Below are positions 1 through 8,545 of a stretch of DNA of 64,000 bases, piece by piece; the first letter of the stretch is position 1; each line of letters opens with the position of its first letter. This stretch comes from FEN-1191 sp036490715 (GTDB lineage: Bacteria; Pseudomonadota; Gammaproteobacteria; Steroidobacterales; Steroidobacteraceae), in contig DASXDL010000001.1 of the NCBI GenBank assembly GCA_036490715.1, positions 4,213 to 68,212 of the forward strand, written 5' to 3'. A model generated the notes under the pieces. That model had not been told where the DNA came from and searched no databases. It was given only the letters and a program-made list of their open reading frames with translations. The translations under genes and the position numbers were made by a program.

Positions 1-824
1 CCGGCGGGATTGTTGAACGAGAACATGCGCGGCTCGAGCGTGGGCACCGAGAAGCCGCATTGCGGGCAGGCGTGCCGGCTGGAGAACAGCATCGGTGCGA
101 GCGCCGGATTGTCCGGGAACACCACGCGCACTACCCCCTGGCTCAGCGCAATCGCGGTCTCGAACGATTCGGCCAGCCGCTGGCTGGCCTCGGGTCGGAC
201 ACGAAAGCGGTCCACCACCGCCTCGATGGTGTGCTTCTTCTTCGGATCAAGAACCGGCAGGGCGTCGAGCTCATGCACCACATCGTCGATGCACACGCGC
301 ACGAAGCCGCGGCCGGCAAGCTCGGTCAGCACCTGCGAGTGCTCGCCGCGTCGTTGCTCGATCAGTGGCGCCAGCAGCAGCGCCAGCTCCCCGGCCGGCG
401 CCTGCAGCACCTGGTCGACCATCTGCGATACGGTCTGGGCAGCCAGGTCGATGCCGTGGCGCGGGCAGCGCGGTGTGCCGGTGCGGGCGTACAGCAGCCG
501 CAGGTAGTCATAGATCTCGGTGACCGTTCCGACCGTCGAGCGCGGATTGTGCGAGCCAGTTTTCTGCTCGATCGCAATCGCCGGCGACAGCCCCTCGATG
601 CTGTCGACGTCGGGCTTGTCCATCATCGACAGGAACTGGCGTGCGTACGCCGACAGCGATTCGACGTAGCGGCGCTGCCCCTCGGCGTACAGCGTGTCGA
701 AGGCCAGCGACGACTTGCCCGACCCGGACAGGCCGGTGATCACGATCAGCCGCTCGCGCGGCAGGTCGAGATCAACGTTGCGCAGGTTGTGGGTGCGGGC
801 ACCGCGCACGCGGATGGTCTGCAA
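1..824 (-). CDS. uvrA: UvrA, excinuclease ABC subunit A (N-terminal part; gene runs off the window)
   Basis: UvrA is the DNA-damage-recognising ATPase of the UvrABC nucleotide excision repair complex. Only about 274 N-terminal residues lie in the window; the rest is beyond base 1. The translation opens with the family signature RVRGARTHNLRN, has a Walker A (GLSGSGKSS, residues about 31-39), and near the window edge shows the CPQC pair of the first zinc module. The start is taken as TTG at 824-822, because AGGAG lies 5 bases upstream and no ATG or GTG fits the family N-terminus. It is divergent from ssb, a classic proteobacterial arrangement. Confidence 0.95.
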   Translation of the reverse strand, partial: MQTIRVRGARTHNLRNVDLDLPRERLIVITGLSGSGKSSLAFDTLYAEGQRRYVESLSAYARQFLSMMDKPDVDSIEGLSPAIAIEQKTGSHNPRSTVGTVTEIYDYLRLLYARTGTPRCPRHGIDLAAQTVSQMVDQVLQAPAGELALLLAPLIEQRRGEHSQVLTELAGRGFVRVCIDDVVHELDALPVLDPKKKHTIEAVVDRFRVRPEASQRLAESFETAIALSQGVVRVVFPDNPALAPMLFSSRHACPQCGFSVPTLEPRMFSFNNPA

Positions 825-865
825 CGCATCTCCTGGAACCCGAGGGCTCAAATGACGAAACAACC

Positions 866-895
866 ACTATAAACGCAGCGGCGGGCTGGGCTCAA
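866..895 (-). promoter_or_regulatory. Candidate uvrA promoter in the uvrA/ssb divergent region
   Basis: On the reverse strand TTGAGC (895-890) and TATAGT (871-866) are separated by 18 bases, a good sigma-70 fit about 45 bases before the uvrA TTG. For ssb, the only hexamer noted is TACAAT at 902-907, without a convincing -35. No CTGT-N8-ACAG LexA box was seen in 825-956, so SOS control is not supported by sequence here. Confidence 0.45.
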
Positions 896-956
896 AAACA
901 CTACAATGACGTGATTCAGGCCGCGCTTGCGGCCCGATCATTCACAGGGGCGGCTC

Positions 957-1436
957 ATGGCGCGCGGCATCAACAAAGTCATACTGATCGGTCACCTGGG
1001 CGCGGATCCGGAAACCCGGGCCATGCCCTCGGGCATGACCGTGGCCAACATGCGCCTGGCCACCACCGAGAGCTGGAAGGACAAGCAGTCCGGCGAACAA
1101 CAGGAGCGCACCGAGTGGCACAACGTGGCGCTGTTCGGGCGGCTGGGCGAGATCGCGGCCGAATATCTGCGCAAGGGCTCGCAGGTCTATATTGAGGGCA
1201 GATTGCGCACCCGCAAGTGGCAGGACAAGGAAGGCCGCGATCGCTACACCACCGAAATCGTCGCCGCCGAGATGCAGATGCTCGGCGGACGCGGTGGCGG
1301 CGGTGGCGGCGGTGCTGGCGGTGGCGGCGGTGGCGGGTCAACGGCGGACAGTCCGGCGCGCGCCGAGCATGCCGAGGCGGCGGCGGGTTCGCCTTCGGCC
1401 TCGCGCGATGAGTTCGACGACGACATTCCGTTCTAA
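957..1436 (+). CDS. ssb: Single-stranded DNA-binding protein
   Basis: SSB coats single-stranded DNA and recruits replication and repair partners. The 159-residue product has an N-terminal OB fold (opens MARGINKVILIGHLG, residues 1-15; the conserved ESWKDK and EWHNVALFGRLGE segments follow), an unusually pure glycine linker (two Gly runs around residues 113-130) and the acidic protein-docking tip DDDIPF. The start is the ATG at 957, preceded by AGGGGCG and matching the family N-terminus; an in-frame ATG at 927 would add ten non-conserved residues. Confidence 0.97.
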   Translation: MARGINKVILIGHLGADPETRAMPSGMTVANMRLATTESWKDKQSGEQQERTEWHNVALFGRLGEIAAEYLRKGSQVYIEGRLRTRKWQDKEGRDRYTTEIVAAEMQMLGGRGGGGGGGAGGGGGGGSTADSPARAEHAEAAAGSPSASRDEFDDDIPF

Positions 1437-1563
1437 GGCTGCCGCCAGCCGCCCGATAGGGTGGCCGGTGATCGTTTAACTAGTTGAAACATAAGGCCGT
1501 TTGGCCCTTCTCGCGGCGGCCTGACAAAACCGCTACCCTGTCTGGCCCCAAGTCCGCCACGCC

Positions 1564-2900
1564 ATGACCGGCCTTTTCTACATCAAGACTTTCGGCTGCC
1601 AGATGAATGAGTACGACTCCGCCCGCATGGCGGACGTGCTGTGCTCGCAAGCGGGTCTTCAGGCCACCGCCGATCCGGCGCAGGCCGACCTGCTCATCAT
1701 GAACACCTGTTCGGTACGCGAGAAGGCACAGGAAAAGGTGTACTCGCTGTTGGGCGAATGGCGTGCCCTCAAGAGCGAACGGCCTGGACTGATCATTGGC
1801 GTCGGTGGCTGTGTCGCCAGCCAGGAGGGCGAGGCGATCGGCGCACGGGCGCCGTTCGTGGATCTAGTGTTCGGACCGCAAACCATTCACCGGCTGCCAC
1901 AGATGCTCGATGAGCTGCGTCGTCATGGGCGCACCGTGGTCGACATCAGCTTTCCGGAGATCGAGAAGTTCGACCGATTGCCCGCGCCGCGGGCCCAGGG
2001 CGCGCGCGCCTCGGTCTCGGTCATGGAAGGCTGCAGTCGCTACTGCAGCTTCTGCGTGGTGCCGTATACGCGCGGCGATGAGGTCAGCCGCCCGTTCGAG
2101 TCAGTGCTGGACGAAGTGCGCTCGCTAGCGGACCAGGGCGTAATCGAAATTCTGCTGCTGGGCCAGAACGTCAACGGCTATCTCGGCCCCATGGCCGATG
2201 GCGCCCAGGTCGATCTGGCCACGCTGATCCATCACGTTGCCGCCGTGCCCGGCATCGAACGCATCCGCTTTACCACGTCGCATCCGCTCGAATTCGACGA
2301 CAGTCTGATCGAAGCCTACGCCCATGTGCCGCAGCTTGCCGATCACCTGCACCTGCCGGTGCAGAGTGGCTCGGACCGCGTTCTGGCGCAGATGAAGCGC
2401 GGCTACACCGCGCTGGAGTACAAGCAGCGCGTCCGCAAGCTGCGCGCTGTGCGGCCTCAGATCGCCATCTCGACCGACATCATCGTCGGCTTTCCGGGCG
2501 AGACCGAGCAGGACTTCGAGGCCACGCTCAAGCTCGCCGCCGAAGTCCCCTTCGACCAGTCGTTCTGCTTTCTCTACAGCCGCCGGCCGGGCACGCCGGC
2601 AGCCTCGCTGCCGGACGAGGTGCCGGTGGCAATCAAGCGCGCGCGGCTGGCGCGGCTGCAGGCGCAGCTCGATGCCCAGGCGCTTGCGATCAGCCACACC
2701 ATGGTCGGCAGCGTGCAGCGGGTGCTGGTGGAACGTGGCGCCAAGAAGGGCCACGGAGAATTGGCCGGCCGCACCGAAAACAACCGCTGGGTGAACTTCC
2801 CCGGCCCGCACTCGCTGCTGCAGCGTCTGGTCGACGTCACCGTTACCGAGGCGCGTCCTCATTCGCTGCGTGGCCGACTGTGCTCGCAGCTCGAGGCCGC

Positions 2901-2904
<4 letters not shown>
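1564..2904 (+). CDS. miaB: tRNA-2-methylthio-N6-dimethylallyladenosine synthase MiaB
   Basis: MiaB is a radical-SAM methylthiotransferase that converts i6A37 to ms2i6A37 in tRNAs reading UNN codons. The 446-residue product shows the N-terminal UPF0004 domain (KTFGCQMN, NTCSVREKA, GGCVASQEG, supplying three cluster cysteines), the radical-SAM CxxxCxxC as CSRYCSFCVVP near residue 157, and a C-terminal TRAM domain. It heads the miaB-ybeZ-ybeY-corC-lnt operon; its TGA is embedded in the GTGA start of the next gene. Confidence 0.97.
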
Positions 2905-3964
<1,060 letters not shown>

Positions 3965-3968
<4 letters not shown>

Positions 3969-4462
3969 GCGCTCTGCCCGTGGTCGGGGTCGAGCGGCGG
4001 GTTCGCGCTGGCTGGCTGCCGGGAGCACGCGACTTGCGCCGGTGGGCGGCAGCGGCGCTCGGGGCGCGCGCCGGCGGGCGGGAGATTTCTGTGCTGCTGG
4101 TCGGGCCGGCGCGCAGCCGGAGGCTCAACGCGCGCTATCGCGGCCGCGACCGTCCGACCAACGTGCTGTCGTTTCCGGCCCCGGGTGCGGTGCAGGCGGC
4201 GGGTCTGCTCGGCGACTTGGTGATCTGCCCGGCGGTGCTGCGTGCCGAAGCGCGCGCGCAGCGCAAGAGCGCACGCGCCCACTGGGCGCATCTGGTGGTG
4301 CATGGTGTGCTGCATTTGGCGGGCTACGATCACGAAAAGGAACGCGATGCTCGCCGCATGGAACGACGTGAGATCCGCGTGCTGCGGGCCCTCGGCATCG
4401 CCAATCCGTACCGAGCGTCGGTGCCGCCGCGCTCGGCGAGCAAGCAACGGCGGGCGCGCTGA
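3965..4462 (+). CDS. ybeY: Endoribonuclease YbeY (16S rRNA maturation)
   Basis: YbeY is a zinc-dependent single-strand endoribonuclease for 16S rRNA 3' end maturation and ribosome quality control. The diagnostic zinc motif HGVLHLAGYDHE (three His) is near residue 115, and RPTNVLSFP of the family precedes it. At 165 residues it is of usual length, with a slightly extended basic C-terminus. It starts at the ATG of an ATGA overlap with ybeZ, its functional partner. Confidence 0.95.
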
Positions 4463-4482
4463 GCGCGCCGCTGGCTGAAAGC

Positions 4483-5361
4483 ATGGCCAAGGACAGCAGC
4501 GACGGCGGCAATCGCACCGGGGTCAGCGGTCGCTGGCGCGCGCGCATCACCCGTACCCTGGCGGCGGGCCTGAAGGATCGCGCGCAGCTGGTGCAGGTGC
4601 TGGCCGACGCGCGCGATCGCGGCGTACTCGACACCGACGCCTTCGCGATGCTCGAGGGCGTGCTGGCGGTGACTGATTTGCAGGTGCGCGACATCATGAT
4701 TCCTCGGGTGCAGATGGTGTGCCTGCATCGTGACGATCCGGTCGCGCGCATCCTGCCGGCGGTGGTCGAGTCTGGTCACTCGCGCTTTCCGGTGCTAGAT
4801 GGGGACCGCGACGACGTCATCGGCATCCTGCTGGCGAAGGATCTGCTGCGGCTGTTTGCCGGTGCCGAGCCGTCGAAGTTCGACATGCGCGAATACATGC
4901 GGCCGGTGGTATTCGTGCCGGAATCCAAGCGGCTGAACGTGCTGCTGAAGGAATTTCGCGGCAACCGCAATCACATGGCGATCGTGGTCGATGAATACAG
5001 CGGCGTCGCCGGGCTGGTCACCATCGAGGACGTGATCGAGCAGATCGTCGGCGAGATCGACGATGAATTCGACGTCGAGGACGACCAGAATATCCGCCGC
5101 GAGGGCGAGCGCCAGTTCAGCGTACGCGGCAGCACGCGCATCGAGGAGTTTAACCAGTACTTCAAAGTCGAGCTGCCCGAGAGCGAATTCGACACCATGG
5201 CCGGCCTGGTCATGAAGCAGTTCGGACGCATGCCGCGCCGAGGCGAGAGCGTGACGCTGGGCGAGTTCGAATTTCGCGTGTTGCGCACCGACCGGCGTCG
5301 GATCGACAGCTTGCGGGTGACGATTCCGACCAAGTTCGAGCCCGCGGCGCGCACCGAGTGA
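4483..5361 (+). CDS. corC: CorC/HlyC-family CBS-pair protein
   Basis: CorC (YbeX) carries a CBS pair and a CorC_HlyC transporter-associated domain; it is linked to Mg/Co homeostasis and, with YbeY and YbeZ, to ribosome metabolism. The 292-residue product has VRDIMIPRVQM (CBS1, from about residue 66), MRPVVFVPESK (CBS2), and IVGEIDDEFD leading into the C-terminal domain. No membrane segments were seen, as expected for the soluble short form. It starts 20 bases after ybeY and its TGA is inside the GTGA start of lnt. Confidence 0.93.
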   Translation: MAKDSSDGGNRTGVSGRWRARITRTLAAGLKDRAQLVQVLADARDRGVLDTDAFAMLEGVLAVTDLQVRDIMIPRVQMVCLHRDDPVARILPAVVESGHSRFPVLDGDRDDVIGILLAKDLLRLFAGAEPSKFDMREYMRPVVFVPESKRLNVLLKEFRGNRNHMAIVVDEYSGVAGLVTIEDVIEQIVGEIDDEFDVEDDQNIRREGERQFSVRGSTRIEEFNQYFKVELPESEFDTMAGLVMKQFGRMPRRGESVTLGEFEFRVLRTDRRRIDSLRVTIPTKFEPAARTE

Positions 5362-6863
5362 GCACACTGGGCGCAGACAGCGCGCCGCGCCGCGCGCTGC
5401 TGTGGTACGCGGCCGCGCTCGCGGCCGGCGCGATCCTGCCGTGCGCGTTTGCTCCACTGAATTTTTGGCCGCTGGCGATCGTCTGTCCTGCGGTACTGAT
5501 GTGGCTATGGGAGTACAGCAGCGCGCGGCGGGCCGCATGGCTGGGCCTGACATTCGGTGCCGGCACCTTCACGGTCGGCGTGTGGTGGCTGTACATCAGC
5601 ATTCACGAGGTCGCCCAGGCGCCGATCGTGCTGACCATAGGGCTGGTGTCGGCGCTGGTCGGAATCATGGCGCTGTACCACGCGCTGCTGGGCTACCTGG
5701 CGAACCGGGTGCTACCGGCGAGCGGGCCGTGGCGCTGGTTCGTCGGCGTGCCAGCGCTTTGGCTGCTCATCGAATGGTGGCGCGGCTGGTTCTTGTCCGG
5801 CTTTCCCTGGCTGTCGCTCGGCTATTCACAGACTGACACAGTGCTGGCGGGTCTGGCGCCGCTGGCCGGCGTCTACGGCATATCGGGACTGTTGCTGGTC
5901 ATGAGCGGCGCGCTGGTGGCGCTGGTGCGCGGCAGCCGCCGCGCGCGCCTCGCGGCAGTGGCGCTGCTGCTGCTGCCCTGGCCGCTGGGTGCGGCGCTCG
6001 GGCGTATCGAGTGGACCCACCCGGCCGAAGCCCCGATCAGCGTCGCAATCGTTCAGGGGGCGGTACCGCAGGACCTGAAATGGCAGGCCGACAACATCGA
6101 TCCGACGCGCGAGCTGTATACGCGTCTAAACGAGCAGGCACTCGGAGCCCGGCTGATCGTTTGGCCGGAAGCGGCGATTCCGCAACTGGCCAACGAGGTC
6201 GCCCGCTATCTCGGACAGCAGTGGTCGGAGGCACGCCGCAACGATTCGGATCTGGTCATGGGTATCCTGCGCGCCGAGAACGACCGTTATTACAACTCGA
6301 TCCTGGTGCTGGCCGACAAGCTCAGCTTCTACGACAAGCAACATCTGGTGCCGTTTGCGGAATTCTTCCCGGTGCCTAATTTCGTACGCTCCTGGCTGGA
6401 ATTCATGGACCTGCCGTACTCGGATTTCACCCCGGGCGCGGCCCGACAGCCGACCGTGGCGGCCGCCGGTACCCGCCTTGACCTGGGCATCTGCTACGAG
6501 GACGCGTATGGCAGCACCAACCTGCCGGCGCTGGCGAGTGCCGGTCTGCTGGTCAACGTCACCAACGACGCCTGGTTCGGGCATTCCTGGGCTCGGTACC
6601 AGCACTTTCAGATCGGCCGCATGCGCGCCATCGAGGCCGAGCGGCCGCTGGTGCGCGCTGGCAATGACGGCATATCGGCCCTGGTAGGAGAGCGCGGCCA
6701 GATACTGGCGCAAGCCGAACAGTTCAAACCCACGGTTCTGCGCGGAACCGTTCAGCCACGCGTGGGTCTACCTTTATACGCCCGGGTCGGAAATTGGCTG
6801 ATCGTAGTACTCAGCCTACTGGGCGCGGGTCTGGCAGCCGGCAGCAAGTGCCGCATTTCCTGA
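5358..6863 (+). CDS. lnt: Apolipoprotein N-acyltransferase
   Basis: Lnt adds the third acyl chain to lipoproteins at the periplasmic face of the inner membrane. The 501-residue product has about six hydrophobic segments in the first 215 residues, then a carbon-nitrogen hydrolase domain with the catalytic Glu (WPEAAIP, about 270), Lys (YDKQHLVPFAEFFP, about 325) and Cys (GICYEDAYG, about 379). A further hydrophobic segment lies at the C-terminus. The start is GTG 5358, overlapping corC (GTGA), and it ends the operon. Likely substrates nearby are LptE and perhaps the HtrA protein downstream. Confidence 0.96.
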   Translation: MSTLGADSAPRRALLWYAAALAAGAILPCAFAPLNFWPLAIVCPAVLMWLWEYSSARRAAWLGLTFGAGTFTVGVWWLYISIHEVAQAPIVLTIGLVSALVGIMALYHALLGYLANRVLPASGPWRWFVGVPALWLLIEWWRGWFLSGFPWLSLGYSQTDTVLAGLAPLAGVYGISGLLLVMSGALVALVRGSRRARLAAVALLLLPWPLGAALGRIEWTHPAEAPISVAIVQGAVPQDLKWQADNIDPTRELYTRLNEQALGARLIVWPEAAIPQLANEVARYLGQQWSEARRNDSDLVMGILRAENDRYYNSILVLADKLSFYDKQHLVPFAEFFPVPNFVRSWLEFMDLPYSDFTPGAARQPTVAAAGTRLDLGICYEDAYGSTNLPALASAGLLVNVTNDAWFGHSWARYQHFQIGRMRAIEAERPLVRAGNDGISALVGERGQILAQAEQFKPTVLRGTVQPRVGLPLYARVGNWLIVVLSLLGAGLAAGSKCRIS

Positions 6864-6930
6864 AGGAACCGCGGCCGTGGTTCCCGGTCTATCATTAGCC
6901 AGTTGATCCATCGTGCGGAGTAATTCTCTT

Positions 6931-8472
6931 ATGTCGAACCAGGTCGTGGGCCCGCGTCTGCTGGGCGCCATCGCGCTCGTCACTTTGTTCGCGGCGTGCT
7001 CGCCGCAATCCTCCACCGCCGCATCGAGCGCCGACCCGGGCAAGTCCGGCCTGGTGCAAACCGCTGCGGTCACCCCCACACCGGCGGCCACTGCTGCCGC
7101 CACGCGCGGCCTGCCGGATTTCACCGATCTCGTCGCCCAGGTGGGCTCTGCGGTCGTCAACGTGCAGGTCGTGCAGAAGGCCCAGAGCGCGCAGGGCGAC
7201 GACAACAACGAGGACGACTCGGATGATCCGTTCAACGACTTCTTCCGCCGTTTCGGTCTGCCTCGGCCGAACATGCCGCGCAACAACGTGCCGGTGCGTG
7301 GCATCGGGTCTGGATTCATCATCAGCCCCGACGGCTACATCCTGACCAACACGCATGTGGTCAACAACGCATCCAAGATCACGGTCAAGCTGACCGATCG
7401 GCGCGAGTTCGATGCCAAGGTCGTGGGGCAGGACGAGCGTACCGACGTCGCCGTCATCAAGATCAACGCCAAGGGCGATCTGCCGGTGGTGAAGCTCGGC
7501 GACTCCAACAAGCTGCGCCCCGGTCAGTGGGTGCTGGCGATCGGCTCGCCATTCGGTTTCGACAACTCCGTGACCGCCGGCGTGGTGAGTGCCACGGCGC
7601 GCGGCAACGTCGGGGGCGAAAATGGTGGCGGCAGCGGCTACGTGCCTTTCATCCAGACCGATGTCGCGGTCAATCCGGGCAACTCCGGTGGACCGCTGTT
7701 CAATCTGAACGGCGAAGTGGTCGGTATCAATTCCCAGATCTACAGCCGCAGCGGTGGCTATGAAGGTATCTCGTTCGCGATTCCGATCGACGTCGCCAGC
7801 AACGTGGCCGATCAGCTGATCAAGAGCGGCCACGTCAGCCGCGGCCGCATCGGCGTGACCATCCAGGAAGTCACGGCCGCCACGGCCGAGAATCTTGGCC
7901 TGGACCGTCCGCACGGTGCCGCGGTGTCCTCGGTGGAGTCGGGTGGCCCGGCCGATAAGGCCGGCGTGGAGCCGCTGGACATCATCCTGAGCGTCAACGG
8001 CAAGCCGGTCGATACCTCCGAGCAGCTGCCGGCGATGATCGCCGAGATTAAACCTGGTCAGAGCGCGCAGCTTGAGGTGTGGCGCGACAAGGCAACCAAG
8101 CGCATCAATGTCACGGTCGAGGAGCTCAAGGAGAAACCGACCGAAACCAGCTTCCGTCGCGGCGGCAATGGCGGCGGCAACGACGAAGAGGGTGAATCGG
8201 CCACCGTCAACCGCATCGGACTGTCGGTGCGGGCGCTGACGGCGGCGGAGAAGACGCAGCTCAAGGCGCGCGGCAACGTGGTGGTGACCAACGCCAAGGG
8301 CCCGGGCGCCGAGGCCGGTCTGCGCGGCGGCGATGTGATTCTGAGCGTCAATCGCACCAAGGTTGACAGCGTGGCGGCGTTCCAAACCGCCGTCAAGAAT
8401 GCCGGTCACGACGCAACACTGTTGATCCAGCGTGAAGGTCAGCAGCTGATCGTGACGGTGTCGCTGCAGTAG
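6931..8472 (+). CDS. HtrA/DegP/MucD-family periplasmic serine protease, possibly lipid-anchored
   Basis: Do-family protease/chaperone for envelope protein quality control. The 513-residue product has a trypsin-like domain with His in TNTHVVN (about 141), Asp in DERTDVAVIK (about 172) and Ser in GNSGGP (about 252), followed by two PDZ domains. The start is ATG 6931 with GGAG upstream; an ATG at 6913 is less well placed. The N-terminus ends in LFAAC-S, so Cys23 could be lipidated, although Phe at -3 is atypical for a lipobox. A long Ala/Thr/Pro linker follows the cysteine. Confidence 0.93.
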   Translation: MSNQVVGPRLLGAIALVTLFAACSPQSSTAASSADPGKSGLVQTAAVTPTPAATAAATRGLPDFTDLVAQVGSAVVNVQVVQKAQSAQGDDNNEDDSDDPFNDFFRRFGLPRPNMPRNNVPVRGIGSGFIISPDGYILTNTHVVNNASKITVKLTDRREFDAKVVGQDERTDVAVIKINAKGDLPVVKLGDSNKLRPGQWVLAIGSPFGFDNSVTAGVVSATARGNVGGENGGGSGYVPFIQTDVAVNPGNSGGPLFNLNGEVVGINSQIYSRSGGYEGISFAIPIDVASNVADQLIKSGHVSRGRIGVTIQEVTAATAENLGLDRPHGAAVSSVESGGPADKAGVEPLDIILSVNGKPVDTSEQLPAMIAEIKPGQSAQLEVWRDKATKRINVTVEELKEKPTETSFRRGGNGGGNDEEGESATVNRIGLSVRALTAAEKTQLKARGNVVVTNAKGPGAEAGLRGGDVILSVNRTKVDSVAAFQTAVKNAGHDATLLIQREGQQLIVTVSLQ

Positions 8473-8503
8473 ACGCAGCGCAGTTTGCCGCCGGAAAAGG
8501 CGC

Positions 8504-8525
8504 CGGCCCTGCTGTGCCAGGGCCG
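8504..8525 (+). terminator. Stem-loop between htrA/degP and leuS
   Basis: Perfect 8-bp inverted repeat CGGCCCTG / CAGGGCCG with a 6-base loop, 31 bases after the protease stop and just before the leuS -10. The downstream T content is modest (CGTGTATTCTT), so it is a weak intrinsic terminator at best. Confidence 0.5.
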
Positions 8526-8533
8526 ACGTCGTG

Positions 8534-8539
8534 TATTCT
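8534..8539 (+). promoter_or_regulatory. TATTCT -10 element placed for a leaderless leuS transcript
   Basis: TATTCT is followed by exactly six bases (TGCTCG) and then the leuS ATG at 8546. A start 7 bases past the -10 falls on the A of the ATG. No -35 was recognised and there is no Shine-Dalgarno before the ATG. Confidence 0.5.
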
Positions 8540-8545
8540 TGCTCG

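Noticed and set aside
825..956. LexA operator between uvrA and ssb
   Set aside because: No CTGT-N8-ACAG or near match was seen, although SOS control is common at this locus in other species.
1240..1420. Gly-codon repeat in ssb as a possible repeat element or frameshift site
   Set aside because: It encodes the flexible SSB linker, and the frame continues to the correct DDDIPF tip, so it is a normal coding low-complexity tract.
2880..2900. Upstream start for ybeZ at GTG 2880
   Set aside because: It lies inside miaB; the GTGA overlap at 2901 matches the coupling pattern of the operon.
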